This document shows, in pieces, positions 6,212-14,886 of a DNA stretch of 64,000 nucleotides. The notes beneath the pieces were generated by a model that was given only the letters and a program-made list of their open reading frames with translations, made no database searches and had not been told where the DNA came from. Position 1 is the first letter of the stretch, and every line of letters starts with the position of its first letter. Source of the stretch: CAVSWT01 sp963782985 (GTDB lineage: Bacteria; Bacteroidota; Ignavibacteria; Ignavibacteriales; Ignavibacteriaceae); contig CAWALU010000006.1 of the NCBI GenBank assembly GCA_963782985.1, positions 1 through 64,000 on the forward strand, read 5' to 3'. The position numbers and the translations under genes are program-made.

Positions 6212-7165
6212 CTAATCCAACGGACTTCTAACAAATATTCCTTTATTAAGCACATGTGTATATATCATGGTCGTTTTTACCGAGCTATGCCCTAACAATT
6301 CCTGAACTGTTCTTATATCATAGCCAGATTGCAATAGGTGTGTTGCAAATGAATGCCTTAGCGTGTGGGGTGATGCAGTTTTTGTTAAACCTGCTTTTTT
6401 TACCGCTTTTCTAAATTCTTTTTGAAAACTGCTGGCATGTATATGATTTCTTAATTTAACCTTCAATATTTCATCATAAACAAGCTGTCTTGATGGAAAA
6501 AGAAATTGCCATGCTAATTCTTTTCCGCCATTTGGATATTTTCGCAGAAGCGCATAAGGCAGCGGCGCTTGAATATTCTTTGCCTGAATATCGCCCTTAT
6601 GTAGGTTTTTAACTTTTACAATATGGGTTTTAAGTTCCCTTAAAAGACTTTCCGGTAAAATTGTAATACGGTCTTTTTCACCTTTTCCATCTTTTACAGT
6701 AATTATATGATTTTCAAAATCTATATCTTTTAACCTTAAACGTAAACATTCCATTAATCTCATTCCCGTGCCGAATAATAACTTTCCAACTATCGCTGAT
6801 ATACCTTCAAGATTTTTCAGAATCAGGCTAACCTCATTTTTTGAAATTACAACGGGCAAATGTTTTTTCCTTTGTGCAAATCTTATTTCACTTATCCAGC
6901 CAATTTCCTTTTTTAAAATATCTTTGTATAGAAATAGGATTGCGTTTAACGCTTGATTTTGAGTTGATCCGGATACATGTTTTTTATCTGCCAAATAATT
7001 AATGAATGATTTTATCTCTTCTCCCCCCATAAATTGCGGATGTTGTTTGCCGTTGAAAAGAATAAATCTTCTAATCCAATTTGCATAAGTTTCTTCAGTC
7101 CTTACGCTATAATGCCTTGTGCGCATTTCTATATGTACCCTATCTAATAATTTCGGTTCTGCCAT
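6212..7165 (-). CDS. intI: Integron integrase (IntI-type tyrosine recombinase)
   Basis: This 317-residue protein is a tyrosine recombinase with the features of integron integrases. The N-terminal SAM-like DNA-binding domain spans about residues 5-90. The catalytic residues visible are R136 (GTGMRLMECLRLRLKD), H267 and R270 (HTLRHSF), H293 (LGHSS) and Y302 (MIYTHV). The IntI-specific extra helix region is present at about 203-223 (PYALLRKYPNGG followed by WQFLFPS), and the protein ends VRSPLD like many IntI. It would exchange cassettes between attI and folded single-stranded attC. The gene points toward the array in the same direction as the cassettes, so the recombination site is at its 3' end, as reported for Treponema denticola and related reverse integrases. 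Confidence 0.95.
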   Translation of the reverse strand: MAEPKLLDRVHIEMRTRHYSVRTEETYANWIRRFILFNGKQHPQFMGGEEIKSFINYLADKKHVSGSTQNQALNAILFLYKDILKKEIGWISEIRFAQRKKHLPVVISKNEVSLILKNLEGISAIVGKLLFGTGMRLMECLRLRLKDIDFENHIITVKDGKGEKDRITILPESLLRELKTHIVKVKNLHKGDIQAKNIQAPLPYALLRKYPNGGKELAWQFLFPSRQLVYDEILKVKLRNHIHASSFQKEFRKAVKKAGLTKTASPHTLRHSFATHLLQSGYDIRTVQELLGHSSVKTTMIYTHVLNKGIFVRSPLD

Positions 7166-8106
7166 TACAAATCCTATGTTTTTATCTCATTGGGATACTC
7201 CGTTCAGTAACTCACATTACTAATAGAGATTTCTGAAAAATTATTCTTAATAAGTTTAAAATGTCAAACTGAGCTTGTCGAAGTTGGAAAAATTGATTGA
7301 TTAATCATCCTTCCATAAACTCATGATGACGCCGTATGAATTTTCCAGTATTCTCTAATATATATATATCAGGAATTTTACTCTCTATGGAAAAGTTTTT
7401 ATTGGAAGCTCGCCCTATTTACAGATTCACTGTTTATTTAGATGGTCATTCCCCTAATTATTATAATGTTCATCTTCAACTTAAAATATTTTTTATAAAA
7501 TTTCAATAAGAAATAAAGCGCTCATAAAAACTAAACGGTTCTATCCCCAAAAGAATTATTTACAAAAAACGAAATACTGTTTGTATTTATAAACATTCTG
7601 AAACTTATCCCAACGCTTCTCCCCGCCTGTCTAATTAAGTTCGGCGGGCAGGTTAAAAAGTGAAGAGCTTGTAAATTATTGTTGCGAAATACTTAATGTT
7701 CTGTCAGAAAATTTTATGTTCTAAAGTTTTATTAACTATAAGTCTCTCTCTTAATAAGAGAGAGATTAGAGCGAGTTCATTTTACTAAGGACAGAAAGGA
7801 ATTGCCGGTTAGAGTTCCGGCATGCAGCTTTTAGTTTAACTTTTGTTTCTACTTCGTGAAATATTCTTAGTTTGCTACGCGAAAAAAGGCGAAGTATTAG
7901 GGAAGAAGCACGCCGAAGGCGGGAAGTTTTATTCTACCTTTATTTGTTTTTTAGAAGGGAAGCATTCATCAAATTTTCCGCCCGTAAGATGCAATTATTT
8001 TAAACTTATTATCAAAATGATATCTTGCTCTTATCTTGTACATCTATTGCCCTTCTATTGCTCTTCTATTGTTCTTCAATTATACTTTAACCTGCCCTCA
8101 AAATTT
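7166..8106. other. Long intergenic stretch with scattered repeats, no gene
   Basis: No convincing coding region is seen. The region contains a CTGAGCTTGTCGAAG palindrome half at 7269-7283, a GC-rich inverted repeat at 7622-7652, a short GCCGG/CCGGC hairpin near 7803-7823 and an 11-bp degenerate tandem repeat (TTCTATTGCTC-like) near 8044-8085. The first part must contain the integrase promoter, but I cannot pick one. A 95-codon frame at 7843-8130 has no family features. Confidence 0.6.
7622..7652. repeat. GC-rich dispersed inverted repeat
   Basis: CCCGCC at 7622-7627 pairs with GGCGGG at 7643-7648. The same unit, read on the other strand, recurs at about 11829-11860 (CCTGCCCGC, a GAAGTTAT centre, then CAGGCGGGG). 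This suggests a dispersed REP-like element. GC content is far above the surrounding DNA. Confidence 0.55.
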
Positions 8107-9004
8107 TCATTTTTTATAAGGAAGGCTTAAATACAATTTCCCCAGTTCGTTCAACTCGCCCGGGGCGGAATTAAATAAATAAGTGTACTTATAATCGGGA
8201 CCGCTCCCTCTGCCGATAAACCAGGCGTACCGAAAAACATCATCGCGGTTTTCGCACAGCCCTACCATTTCCGTCATCTGCGCCGCTTGTTTTTGGTATG
8301 AGTTTACTTGCTGATTCCAGTTTGCCATTTCTGTTATCCAAATTTTTTTGCCGTATTTTGTAAGACGGTCAAGCTGCGCTTCAAGTCCGTAATCATACCA
8401 ATGAAAAGCAAGATAATCTATTTTCGGATCCCTTCCGCCGTTAGCTGTTTTATAAGCCGAGTAAAAAGCATCCAGCCATTTTACGGGATCAGAATAATTT
8501 GCCATAGTTCCCCAATTCATTGCGGGGCCCACTAACGATATTGTCCCTCTTCCTTGCCGCAAGGTCATTTATAACCTGTTCGTACTTTAACCAATCTGCG
8601 GCGGCTTGTTCCGGCGTGCGGTTAGCTTGATCTGTTAAATTAGGTTCATTCATTACCAGCAAATATTTTATTTCAGGATGATTAATAATAAAACTTTCAG
8701 TTAAGGCGATATCGCTGCCGGACGTATTCCCTCCCCAAAGCATAGGAATAAATTCCATTTGATATTTAGAATAATAATCAGACGGGGCTTTTGTGTTTGT
8801 TCCCCAATTATACCACCATGCAACGCCGCTTTTAAGCGTATCCAAATCAGCGGAATTTGTTAAATCATAAGCAAGTCCGCGCTTAGGGCTTTTTTCAATT
8901 TTGATGGGCGGGTTTTCATCACTTGTTGGTGTAGATTCTTTGCTGCACCCGATTGCATAAAAAGAAAAAAAAATTAAAAGAATTAATAAATTACCTTTGT
9001 GCAT
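8107..9004 (-). pseudogene. GH128-like secreted glycoside hydrolase (lipoprotein), interrupted by one frameshift
   Basis: Two overlapping frames (8489-9004 and 8107-8568) together make one protein of about 300 residues. The first has a lipoprotein signal (IFFSFYAIGC, Cys about residue 20), then WWYNWGTNT, FIPMLWGG and YLLVMNEPN. The second continues with SLVGPAMNWG, DYLAFHWYDYG, IWITEMANWN and FRYAWFIGRG. These are the landmarks of the asl1-like/GH128 glycosyl hydrolase family, with glutamates in NEPN and TEM as likely catalytic pair. The frame changes within about 8541-8556 (AAGGAAGAGGG on the coding strand). It would be a surface glucanase if repaired; a sequencing error cannot be excluded. 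Confidence 0.8.
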
Positions 9005-9087
9005 ATTCAGTACTCATATTTAAATAATTAAATTTTTTTTATCTGGCACACTCAGTTCTTTCGAAGAGTGAAGTTAACACTCTCATT

Positions 9088-9558
9088 GTCACACTGAGTT
9101 CATCGAAGTGTGAAAGTTAACACTACCATTGTCACATTGAGCTCGTCGAAATGTGAAGAATTATTGTCAATGGTAACGTTCAGTCTTCGACAGACTCAGA
9201 CTGACAAGCTCATACTTCGACAAGCTCAGCATGACGCTTATAATGTCACACTGAGTTCATCGAAGTGTGAAAGTTAACACTACCATTGTCACATGGAGCT
9301 TATCGAAATGTGAAGAATTATTGTCAATGGTAACGTTCAGTCTTCGACCGGCTCAGACTGACAAGCTCATACTTCGACAAGCTCAGCATGGCACTTGTAA
9401 TGTCACACTGAGTTCATCGAAGTGTGAAAGTTAACACTACCATTGTCACATGGAGCTCGTCGAAATGTGAAGAATTATTGTCAATGGTAACGTTCAGTCT
9501 TCGACCGGCTCAGACTGACAAGCTCATACTTCGACAAGCTCAGTATGACATTGGCAAT
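9088..9558. repeat. Three tandem 157-bp repeats built from REP-like palindromes
   Basis: The unit starting GTCACACTGAGTTCATCGAA begins at 9088, 9245 and 9402, with a partial fourth at 9559 and a degenerate half upstream. The period is exactly 157 bp each time, and copies differ at a few positions. Each unit contains several CTTCGACAAGCTCAG/CTGAGCTTGTCGAAG-like palindrome halves in both directions. The cluster fills the gap between the GH128-like gene and the M13 peptidase. Its composition explains the spurious short frames here. Confidence 0.9.
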
Positions 9559-9595
9559 GTCAAACTGAATAGTTTATCGAAATTAAACAAACCCT

Positions 9596-11623
9596 TTACC
9601 AAATCTTCACTCTTTCATTTTCCGGGCGCCACATTTCATCACCCGGTTTTATATTAAACGTTTCATAAAAACCCGGCGCATCGCTGAACGGTCCGTTAAT
9701 ACGCAAAAAGTTTGGCGAATGCACATCAGTTAAAACCTGCTGCGCCAAAGATTCAGTTCGCGTTTGCCCCAGCCATGAATACGCGTAACCGAGCCAGAAC
9801 CTTTGCGCCGGCGTTAGCCCCGCAATTTTTTTGCCTTCCTTAAATTGATCCGTTTGTTTGAATGCATCCCAGCCAATCATTATTCCGCCAAGGTCGGCAA
9901 TGTTTTCGCCAAGCGTTGCTTTGCCGTTTATGTGCATACTATCTAAGACAATATAATTATCAAATTGCTCAATCATCAATTTAGTTTTAGCGTTAAACTT
10001 TTCTACGTCCTCGTCCGTCCACCAATTATTTAAATTGCCGCTTGCATCATATAATCTACCTTCATCATCAAAACCATGAGTAAGCTCATGCCCAATAGTA
10101 GAAGCGCCGGCATAAGCATAAGCAACTGCGTCATCAACAAGGGAATCGGGATAACCCGGCACCACAAAAGCTGCGGCAGGTAAAACAATTTCATTATTGT
10201 ATGGGTTGTAATATGCGTTCCAGGTTTGGGGCGTCATTTCCCATTCCAATCTATCAACAGGCTTATCTAACTTGGCTATATTCCTATCAAACCAAAACTT
10301 ATTTGCGCGGATTGTATTTCTTGCGTAGGAATCTTTTTCAATTTTTAGTTTTGAAAAATCTTTCCACTTATCGGGGTAGCCTACTTTTTTTGTAATAGCG
10401 TATAATTTTACCAAAGCTTTTTGTTTAGTTGAATCGCTCATCCAATCCAGCTTTTTAATTCTATTTGCAAAAGCCTCAATTAAATTATCAACTATTATTT
10501 CGTAACGTTTTTTAGTTTTTGGGGAATAAAACTTTTCCACATAAATTTGCCCCAAAAGCTCGCCCATAGCGTCTTCGGTGGCATCCTGAATCCGCTTCCA
10601 TCTCGGCTTCTGCTCTTTTACTCCCGATAAAATAGTTCCTCTAAATCTAAAATTTTCATCGTCAATTTTCCCGCTTAAAGTTTTGGCAAACTCGTCTATT
10701 AAATGAGATTTTAAATACGCTTTCCATTCAGTTAAATCAAATTTATTTATGGCTGAGTTTAAAGCTGTGTAAAATTCAGGCTGACCCACAATTACAGTAT
10801 CAATATTTCCGGCGCCCATTTCATTAAGAATTAATTTCCAATCAATTGAAGGCGCAAGCGAACCAAGTTCATCTACAGAAAATTTATTATAATTTGCGTA
10901 CGGGTCTCTTAAATCTTCCAGTTTTCTGCATGAGTCGGCTAAAAATTTTTCTATTTGATAAACGGAATTTTCCTTTGCTTGAATATTATTTTCATCAATT
11001 AAGTTTAGCATTTTAACGACATATTTTTTGTATTCGTTTCTTATATTTTCCGTTCTATCGTCCTGCCTGAAATAATACTCGCGGTTAGGCAAACCAAGCC
11101 CGCCCTGCCAAAAATACAAAGCATAACGGTTACTATTTTTTGCATCTTGATCAACAAAAACTCCGAACAAAACATTAACGCCAATACGATGTAGATAGGC
11201 TGCGGTTTCAAATAAATCTTTTTTTGTTTTGATGGAATTTATTTTTTCTAATTCCTGTTTAATGGGGGAGTATCCCATTTTATCAATAGAAACAGTATCC
11301 ATCCCGGTAAAATAAAAATCGCCGATTTTCTGTTTACTGCTTCCTTCTTCTGATTTTGATTTAGCCGCGTCTTGCAAAATTTCCTTAAGCTGACTGTATG
11401 TTTCTTCATTAACAAGATTCGCGAGTCCCCATCTTCTTTCAGATTTAGGTATAGGATTTTCTTTGTTCCACTCACCCGTTGCGTATTTATAAAAATCGTC
11501 GCCGGGGTTTATAGTTGTATCCATAGCGTTAGTTAAAAAATCGCCTTTGCTTTGGGAATAGATTTCAGATGAAAAAATAATTGTAAAGTAAAATAGAAGG
11601 GGAAAGAGTTTTAAGTATTTCAT
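9596..11623 (-). CDS. M13-family zinc metallopeptidase (neprilysin/PepO-like)
   Basis: This 675-residue protein is a complete M13 peptidase. A signal peptide covers residues 1-24 (FSSEIYSQS). The N-terminal domain begins with the family pattern INPGDDFYKYATGEWNKENP. The zinc site is HELTH in STIGHELTHGFDDEG with the downstream glutamate in ENIADLGG. The NAYYNPYNNEIVLPAA motif and the C-terminal NFLRINGPFSDAPGFYETF, which shapes the S1' site, are also present. It would cleave short peptides in the periplasm or outside the cell. It stands alone, with repeats on both sides. Confidence 0.95.
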   Translation of the reverse strand: MKYLKLFPLLFYFTIIFSSEIYSQSKGDFLTNAMDTTINPGDDFYKYATGEWNKENPIPKSERRWGLANLVNEETYSQLKEILQDAAKSKSEEGSSKQKIGDFYFTGMDTVSIDKMGYSPIKQELEKINSIKTKKDLFETAAYLHRIGVNVLFGVFVDQDAKNSNRYALYFWQGGLGLPNREYYFRQDDRTENIRNEYKKYVVKMLNLIDENNIQAKENSVYQIEKFLADSCRKLEDLRDPYANYNKFSVDELGSLAPSIDWKLILNEMGAGNIDTVIVGQPEFYTALNSAINKFDLTEWKAYLKSHLIDEFAKTLSGKIDDENFRFRGTILSGVKEQKPRWKRIQDATEDAMGELLGQIYVEKFYSPKTKKRYEIIVDNLIEAFANRIKKLDWMSDSTKQKALVKLYAITKKVGYPDKWKDFSKLKIEKDSYARNTIRANKFWFDRNIAKLDKPVDRLEWEMTPQTWNAYYNPYNNEIVLPAAAFVVPGYPDSLVDDAVAYAYAGASTIGHELTHGFDDEGRLYDASGNLNNWWTDEDVEKFNAKTKLMIEQFDNYIVLDSMHINGKATLGENIADLGGIMIGWDAFKQTDQFKEGKKIAGLTPAQRFWLGYAYSWLGQTRTESLAQQVLTDVHSPNFLRINGPFSDAPGFYETFNIKPGDEMWRPENERVKIW

Positions 11624-12082
11624 AGTATTATTTTTAAAATATTAATTGAATTAGTGAAATTTGTGTAATTCGCGGCTGAATTGTTTTTCTTTTATTCTCT
11701 AAAATTAACAGAGCGAAAAATTACACAAAGGGAGGATAAGTAAAAAGGAATTTCGGCGGGGATTGCAGCCACTCAGCGGGTAGGCTTGGGGTCATTCAGC
11801 AGGAAACTTGCCTGCCTATGCCGAAGCGCCTGCCCGCACGAAGTTATACGCAGGCGGGGCTTCGATTAAAATACCACCAGCGATATTAAGCTTGCTTGAC
11901 CGATAGAGAGCATTGCACAAATGCTGCAAATGTCATTTCGATCCCAATGGGAGAGAAATCTTTTTCTAAATACTGTGAAAGATTTCTCATTCGAATTCGC
12001 CGCGGCGAATCATTCGAAATGACAATACCGAGTTCTGCAACGCGCTCGGTAGGCAGGTTTCTTTCAGAATGACAAACTCCCA
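11624..12082. repeat. Palindrome-rich intergenic region with nested inverted repeats
   Basis: Two nested elements are visible. The outer pair is GTCATTCAGCAGGAAACTTG at 11791 and its imperfect inverse ending at 12072 (CAGGTTTCTTTCAGAATGAC). Inside lies a 94-bp palindrome bounded by TGTCATTTCGA (11931-11941) and TCGAAATGACA (12014-12024) with an inner GAGAAATCTTT/AAAGATTTCTC stem (11952-11987). A copy of the GC-rich REP lies at about 11829-11860. No transposase is present, so these are REP- or MITE-like sequences. A 66-codon frame across it is an artefact. Confidence 0.75.
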
Positions 12083-12526
12083 TCATTCAATTAATCTTCT
12101 AAGGTAATTAACCTGCCCCAAATGATAATTTAAATGCGCCACTAAATGAATAAGAAAAAAAGTAATGCTAACATTTTTTTCCATAAAGTTTTGCGGATAA
12201 ATATTGGAAAAACCTTTTTCATTTAAATTTTTTAAAGATGAAACAACCACGATGATAGTTTCATTAATATTTTGAAGGAGAAGATCGCGGGGAATATTTT
12301 TATCAGAAAATTCTTTGTCGCGCTGACGCCGATAACCGCTGCCCCCAAGCTCTGATCCGATGTACGTTTTTAGATTACCGCAAAGATGAAGCGTTAAATT
12401 GCCAGCCGAGTTTTTTATATCTTCAGAAATTACCCAAAGATTTTTTTCATCTTTAAAGGCAGAGATTTCATCTTTTAATTTTATCAAATCTCTTTCAAAA
12501 ATTTCAATTAAAGTTTGCTTAAGCAT
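12083..12526 (-). CDS. DinB-like (DUF1572) family protein
   Basis: This 147-residue protein fits the DinB/YfiT four-helix bundle superfamily. Conserved histidines sit in NLTLHLCGNLKTYIG (residues about 43-57) and HLVAHLNYHLGQVNYLRRL near the C-terminus, positions used for metal binding in the family. Some members are thiol-dependent transferases (bacillithiol or similar), but the substrate here is unknown. It lies 12 bases downstream of the phosphate transporter and is probably co-transcribed with it. Confidence 0.82.
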   Translation of the reverse strand: MLKQTLIEIFERDLIKLKDEISAFKDEKNLWVISEDIKNSAGNLTLHLCGNLKTYIGSELGGSGYRRQRDKEFSDKNIPRDLLLQNINETIIVVVSSLKNLNEKGFSNIYPQNFMEKNVSITFFLIHLVAHLNYHLGQVNYLRRLIE

Positions 12527-12538
12527 ATCAGCTCCCTA

Positions 12539-14239
12539 TTAAATTTTAGTTTGAATTTTTATGTCGTGGTCTTCTAAAATTGCTTCAGTTACATTTATTA
12601 TGTGATCGCCAATCTTCTCGCATGAATTAAATAAATCGTTATAAATCATACCGCTTTTAATAATGTAACCGCCTTTTTCGATTACTTCAAAATATTCTTT
12701 TCTTAATTTGTTGCGCGCTTCATTAATCTCAAATTCTTTTTCCTGCGCGGGTTTATATTCAACTTTCTCATAAGGGGTTTTTAAATTTTCATGCATAATT
12801 GCCAAAGCCTGGTCAATTAAAACAAACTCAGTTTTTAAATTATTTATTTGTTCTTCGTTAAGCTGAATTTTTTCATCGTCCATTCTTTCAATTGATTTTG
12901 ACATTTGATAAAAAATATCTCCAATACGTTCAAGATCGCTAACAATACTTAAAATACTTCTAACCTTGTTAGAAGCGTCTTTGCTTAATCTTCCTTCAGA
13001 AATTTTAGCAAGATAATTTACAACTTCAACTTCAACTCGGTCGGTTATTAGTTCGTACTTGGAAACTTTTTCAAACAGCTTGTGCCTTTTAGTTAGCTGC
13101 TCGCCGTAAATTAAATCCTGCACAAAGCCCGACATTTTTGAGACAATCTTACCAAACTTGGCGACTTCTTTTTGCGCTTCCAGCAATGAAAGTTCGCTGG
13201 TTTTCATTAGTCCCGTTCCGATATATTCAAGATGATATTCTTCATCGCCGTCTTTTGAAGGAACCATCAGTTTAACAATTTTAACTATTTGCGGAATAAA
13301 CCAGATTAGCAACAGCGTGTTGATAACGTTAAATGAAATATGAAAAAGCGTAAGCGCCCATTTTATTGCGTGGAAATTTAAGAATGGCGAACCGGCTTCA
13401 GTGGTGGACATAATTTTATCAATGCCCTGTAAATACCAGGGCAGTATTGCCACAATCCAAATCACGCCAAAAATATTAAATAAAAAATGCGCGCGCGCCG
13501 CCCGTTTAGATTGCGTGTTGGTAATTAATGCAGCAAGATTCGCGGTAATTGTGGTGCCGATATTTTCGCCTAAAACTATTGCCGCCGCAATATCAAATGT
13601 AATCCAGCCGTTTTCGCACATCACTAATGTTAACGCCATTGCCGCGCTGGATGATTGTACAATTATTGTAAAGAGCGTTCCGAATAAAATAAAAAGGATG
13701 GTTGAAAAAATTCCCATGTGCGTAAGCCCCTGAAGATTAGCAAGCATTTGCGGACTGATTTCCGGCACCGAGTTTTTTAGCGCTTCCAATCCCATAAACA
13801 ATAAAGCAAAGCCGATTAAAAATTCTCCCCAGGATTTTAATTTATTACTGCGCATAAATGTTAATGGAAAAGCAATTGCAATAATTGGAAGCGAGTATGC
13901 GGCAACGCTTATTTTAGAAAATCCAAACACGGTAACAATAACAGCCGTCATTGTTGTGCCTATATTAGCCCCCATAATTACGCTGATGGCTTGTTTTAAT
14001 TTTAGAAGTCCGGCGTTCACAAAACTAACAATCATTACGGTAGTTGCTGAAGAAGATTGAATAACGCTGGTTACTAAAAAGCCGGTTAGAACCCCGGTAA
14101 ATTTATTGGTAGTCATCGCGCTAAGAATTTCGCGCATTTTATTGCCGGCAACTTTTTGAATTCCTTCGCTCATAATCTTCATTCCGTAAATGAAGAAGCC
14201 CAGAGCGCCAACTAATTCTAATATGTCAATGAAAATCAA
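12539..14239 (-). CDS. Na/Pi cotransporter family protein with C-terminal PhoU-like domain
   Basis: This 566-residue protein has two Na/Pi-cotransporter repeats, each with a QSSSA signature: QSSSATTVMIVSFVNAGLL near residue 62 and QSSSAAMALTLVMCENG near 195. About eight or more membrane segments occupy residues 5-325. Residues about 345-560 form a helical PhoU-like domain (SIVSDLERIGDIFYQMSKSI, then SCEKIGDHIINVTEAI). Such proteins import or export phosphate with sodium at the inner membrane; the PhoU-like tail may gate it. No pho regulatory gene is adjacent. The length is normal for NptA/YjbB-like proteins. Confidence 0.94.
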   Translation of the reverse strand: MIFIDILELVGALGFFIYGMKIMSEGIQKVAGNKMREILSAMTTNKFTGVLTGFLVTSVIQSSSATTVMIVSFVNAGLLKLKQAISVIMGANIGTTMTAVIVTVFGFSKISVAAYSLPIIAIAFPLTFMRSNKLKSWGEFLIGFALLFMGLEALKNSVPEISPQMLANLQGLTHMGIFSTILFILFGTLFTIIVQSSSAAMALTLVMCENGWITFDIAAAIVLGENIGTTITANLAALITNTQSKRAARAHFLFNIFGVIWIVAILPWYLQGIDKIMSTTEAGSPFLNFHAIKWALTLFHISFNVINTLLLIWFIPQIVKIVKLMVPSKDGDEEYHLEYIGTGLMKTSELSLLEAQKEVAKFGKIVSKMSGFVQDLIYGEQLTKRHKLFEKVSKYELITDRVEVEVVNYLAKISEGRLSKDASNKVRSILSIVSDLERIGDIFYQMSKSIERMDDEKIQLNEEQINNLKTEFVLIDQALAIMHENLKTPYEKVEYKPAQEKEFEINEARNKLRKEYFEVIEKGGYIIKSGMIYNDLFNSCEKIGDHIINVTEAILEDHDIKIQTKI

Positions 14240-14506
14240 TTTAAAATTTCCTTTAATTCACCGGGAGTATAAAATTTCCGTTCATTCATAATGCAGCAAT
14301 TGAAGTTCTTAAAAATCAAAGCAAGATTATTTTGTTTCTTATTATCTTCAATTTTTATCATCACATTATTTTCGCTAAACTATTTTAAAATTTATATGTT
14401 GATATGACTTGTATCCCCCAAAAGCATGATTGAACTTAAAATTATTACAAATAAAATCCAAAATTATTTTAGGCGGGTTGTGTTTTATGGATTGGTTTAA
14501 AATAAA

Positions 14507-14530
14507 AAAGCCGTAAAAATTTACGGCTTT
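14507..14530. terminator. Bidirectional terminator-like hairpin
   Basis: AAAGCCGTAAA at 14507-14517 pairs perfectly with TTTACGGCTTT at 14520-14530, leaving a two-base loop. The A-rich 5' side and T-rich 3' side allow termination in either direction. On the minus strand it could end the transcript of the 14887-18759 gene. Confidence 0.75.
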
Positions 14531-14587
14531 AACTAAAGGGGAAAGACAAGAAAAAAAATAGAGAATTAAATATTCGCGTTTATAGCT

Positions 14588-14689
14588 TTATATTAAGTTA
14601 ATTAAAAAAATAATTGCCGCCACGAAAGACAACTCAATCACAACTCCGCTAAAAATTCCCGAAATAAAACTTCCTTCCAAATTCTTCAT
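14588..14689 (-). CDS. Possible small membrane protein
   Basis: A 33-codon frame starts at ATG 14689 and encodes MKNLEGSFISGIFSG, then a hydrophobic tail (VVIELSFVAAIIFLINLI) able to span a membrane. The upstream bases are A/G-rich (AGAAAGAAAAAAAG) but no clear ribosome site is present. It has no recognised family; chance is a real possibility. Confidence 0.25.
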   Translation of the reverse strand: MKNLEGSFISGIFSGVVIELSFVAAIIFLINLI

Positions 14690-14886
14690 GCTTTTTTTCT
14701 TTCTATCTAATAGATGAAAAAGAGGGTCAATTACTTAACTATATCGTCAATGATTGTACCAAAAAATAATTATGTGTTTTATAGCAAAAATAGGGATAAT
14801 CAACGTGTTCATTATCACAAGTGCGAATTAATTTCTCAACTGCGAAAATATTGCTATATATCAATTAAAAAGCAACTCGTAAAATA

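Larger units (their letters stand above)
1..7165 (-). mobile_element. Chromosomal integron: intI, attI junction and at least six gene cassettes
   Basis: The integrase gene lies at the right and the cassette array extends left on the minus strand beyond the window. Cassette boundaries, taken at the G/TT crossover of each core site, are 5290-6030, 4372-5289, 3503-4371, 1701-3502, 821-1700 and (left end cut off) up to 820. For each cassette, the first bases on the minus strand (GTTA...) are repeated inverted at the outer end of its own attC, with matches of 9, 11, 11, 8, 11 and 10 bp from cassette 1 to 6. This is what is expected if the two ends were joined in a circular cassette. Five of six cassettes have their genes in the cassette direction; cassette 6 is reversed. 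The integron call is strong; family-level comparison with described integrons was not possible here. Confidence 0.93.
14240..14886. other. Intergenic region with a terminator hairpin
   Basis: No confident gene is present between the phosphate transporter and the lamin-tail protein. The region holds the hairpin at 14507-14530 and a doubtful 33-codon frame at 14588-14689. The remainder is AT-rich and must contain the transporter promoter. Confidence 0.6.

Noticed and set aside
7843..8130. 95-codon frame in front of the GH128-like gene
   Set aside because: No family features, a biased composition across repeat-derived sequence, no ribosome site and an overlap with the GH128-like gene end.
9424..9657. 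77-codon frame across the tandem repeats
   Set aside because: It is a translation of the 157-bp repeat and the opposite strand of the M13 peptidase end.
11886..12086. 66-codon frame downstream of the DinB-like gene
   Set aside because: It reads through the palindromic element and has the stereotyped composition of repeat translations.
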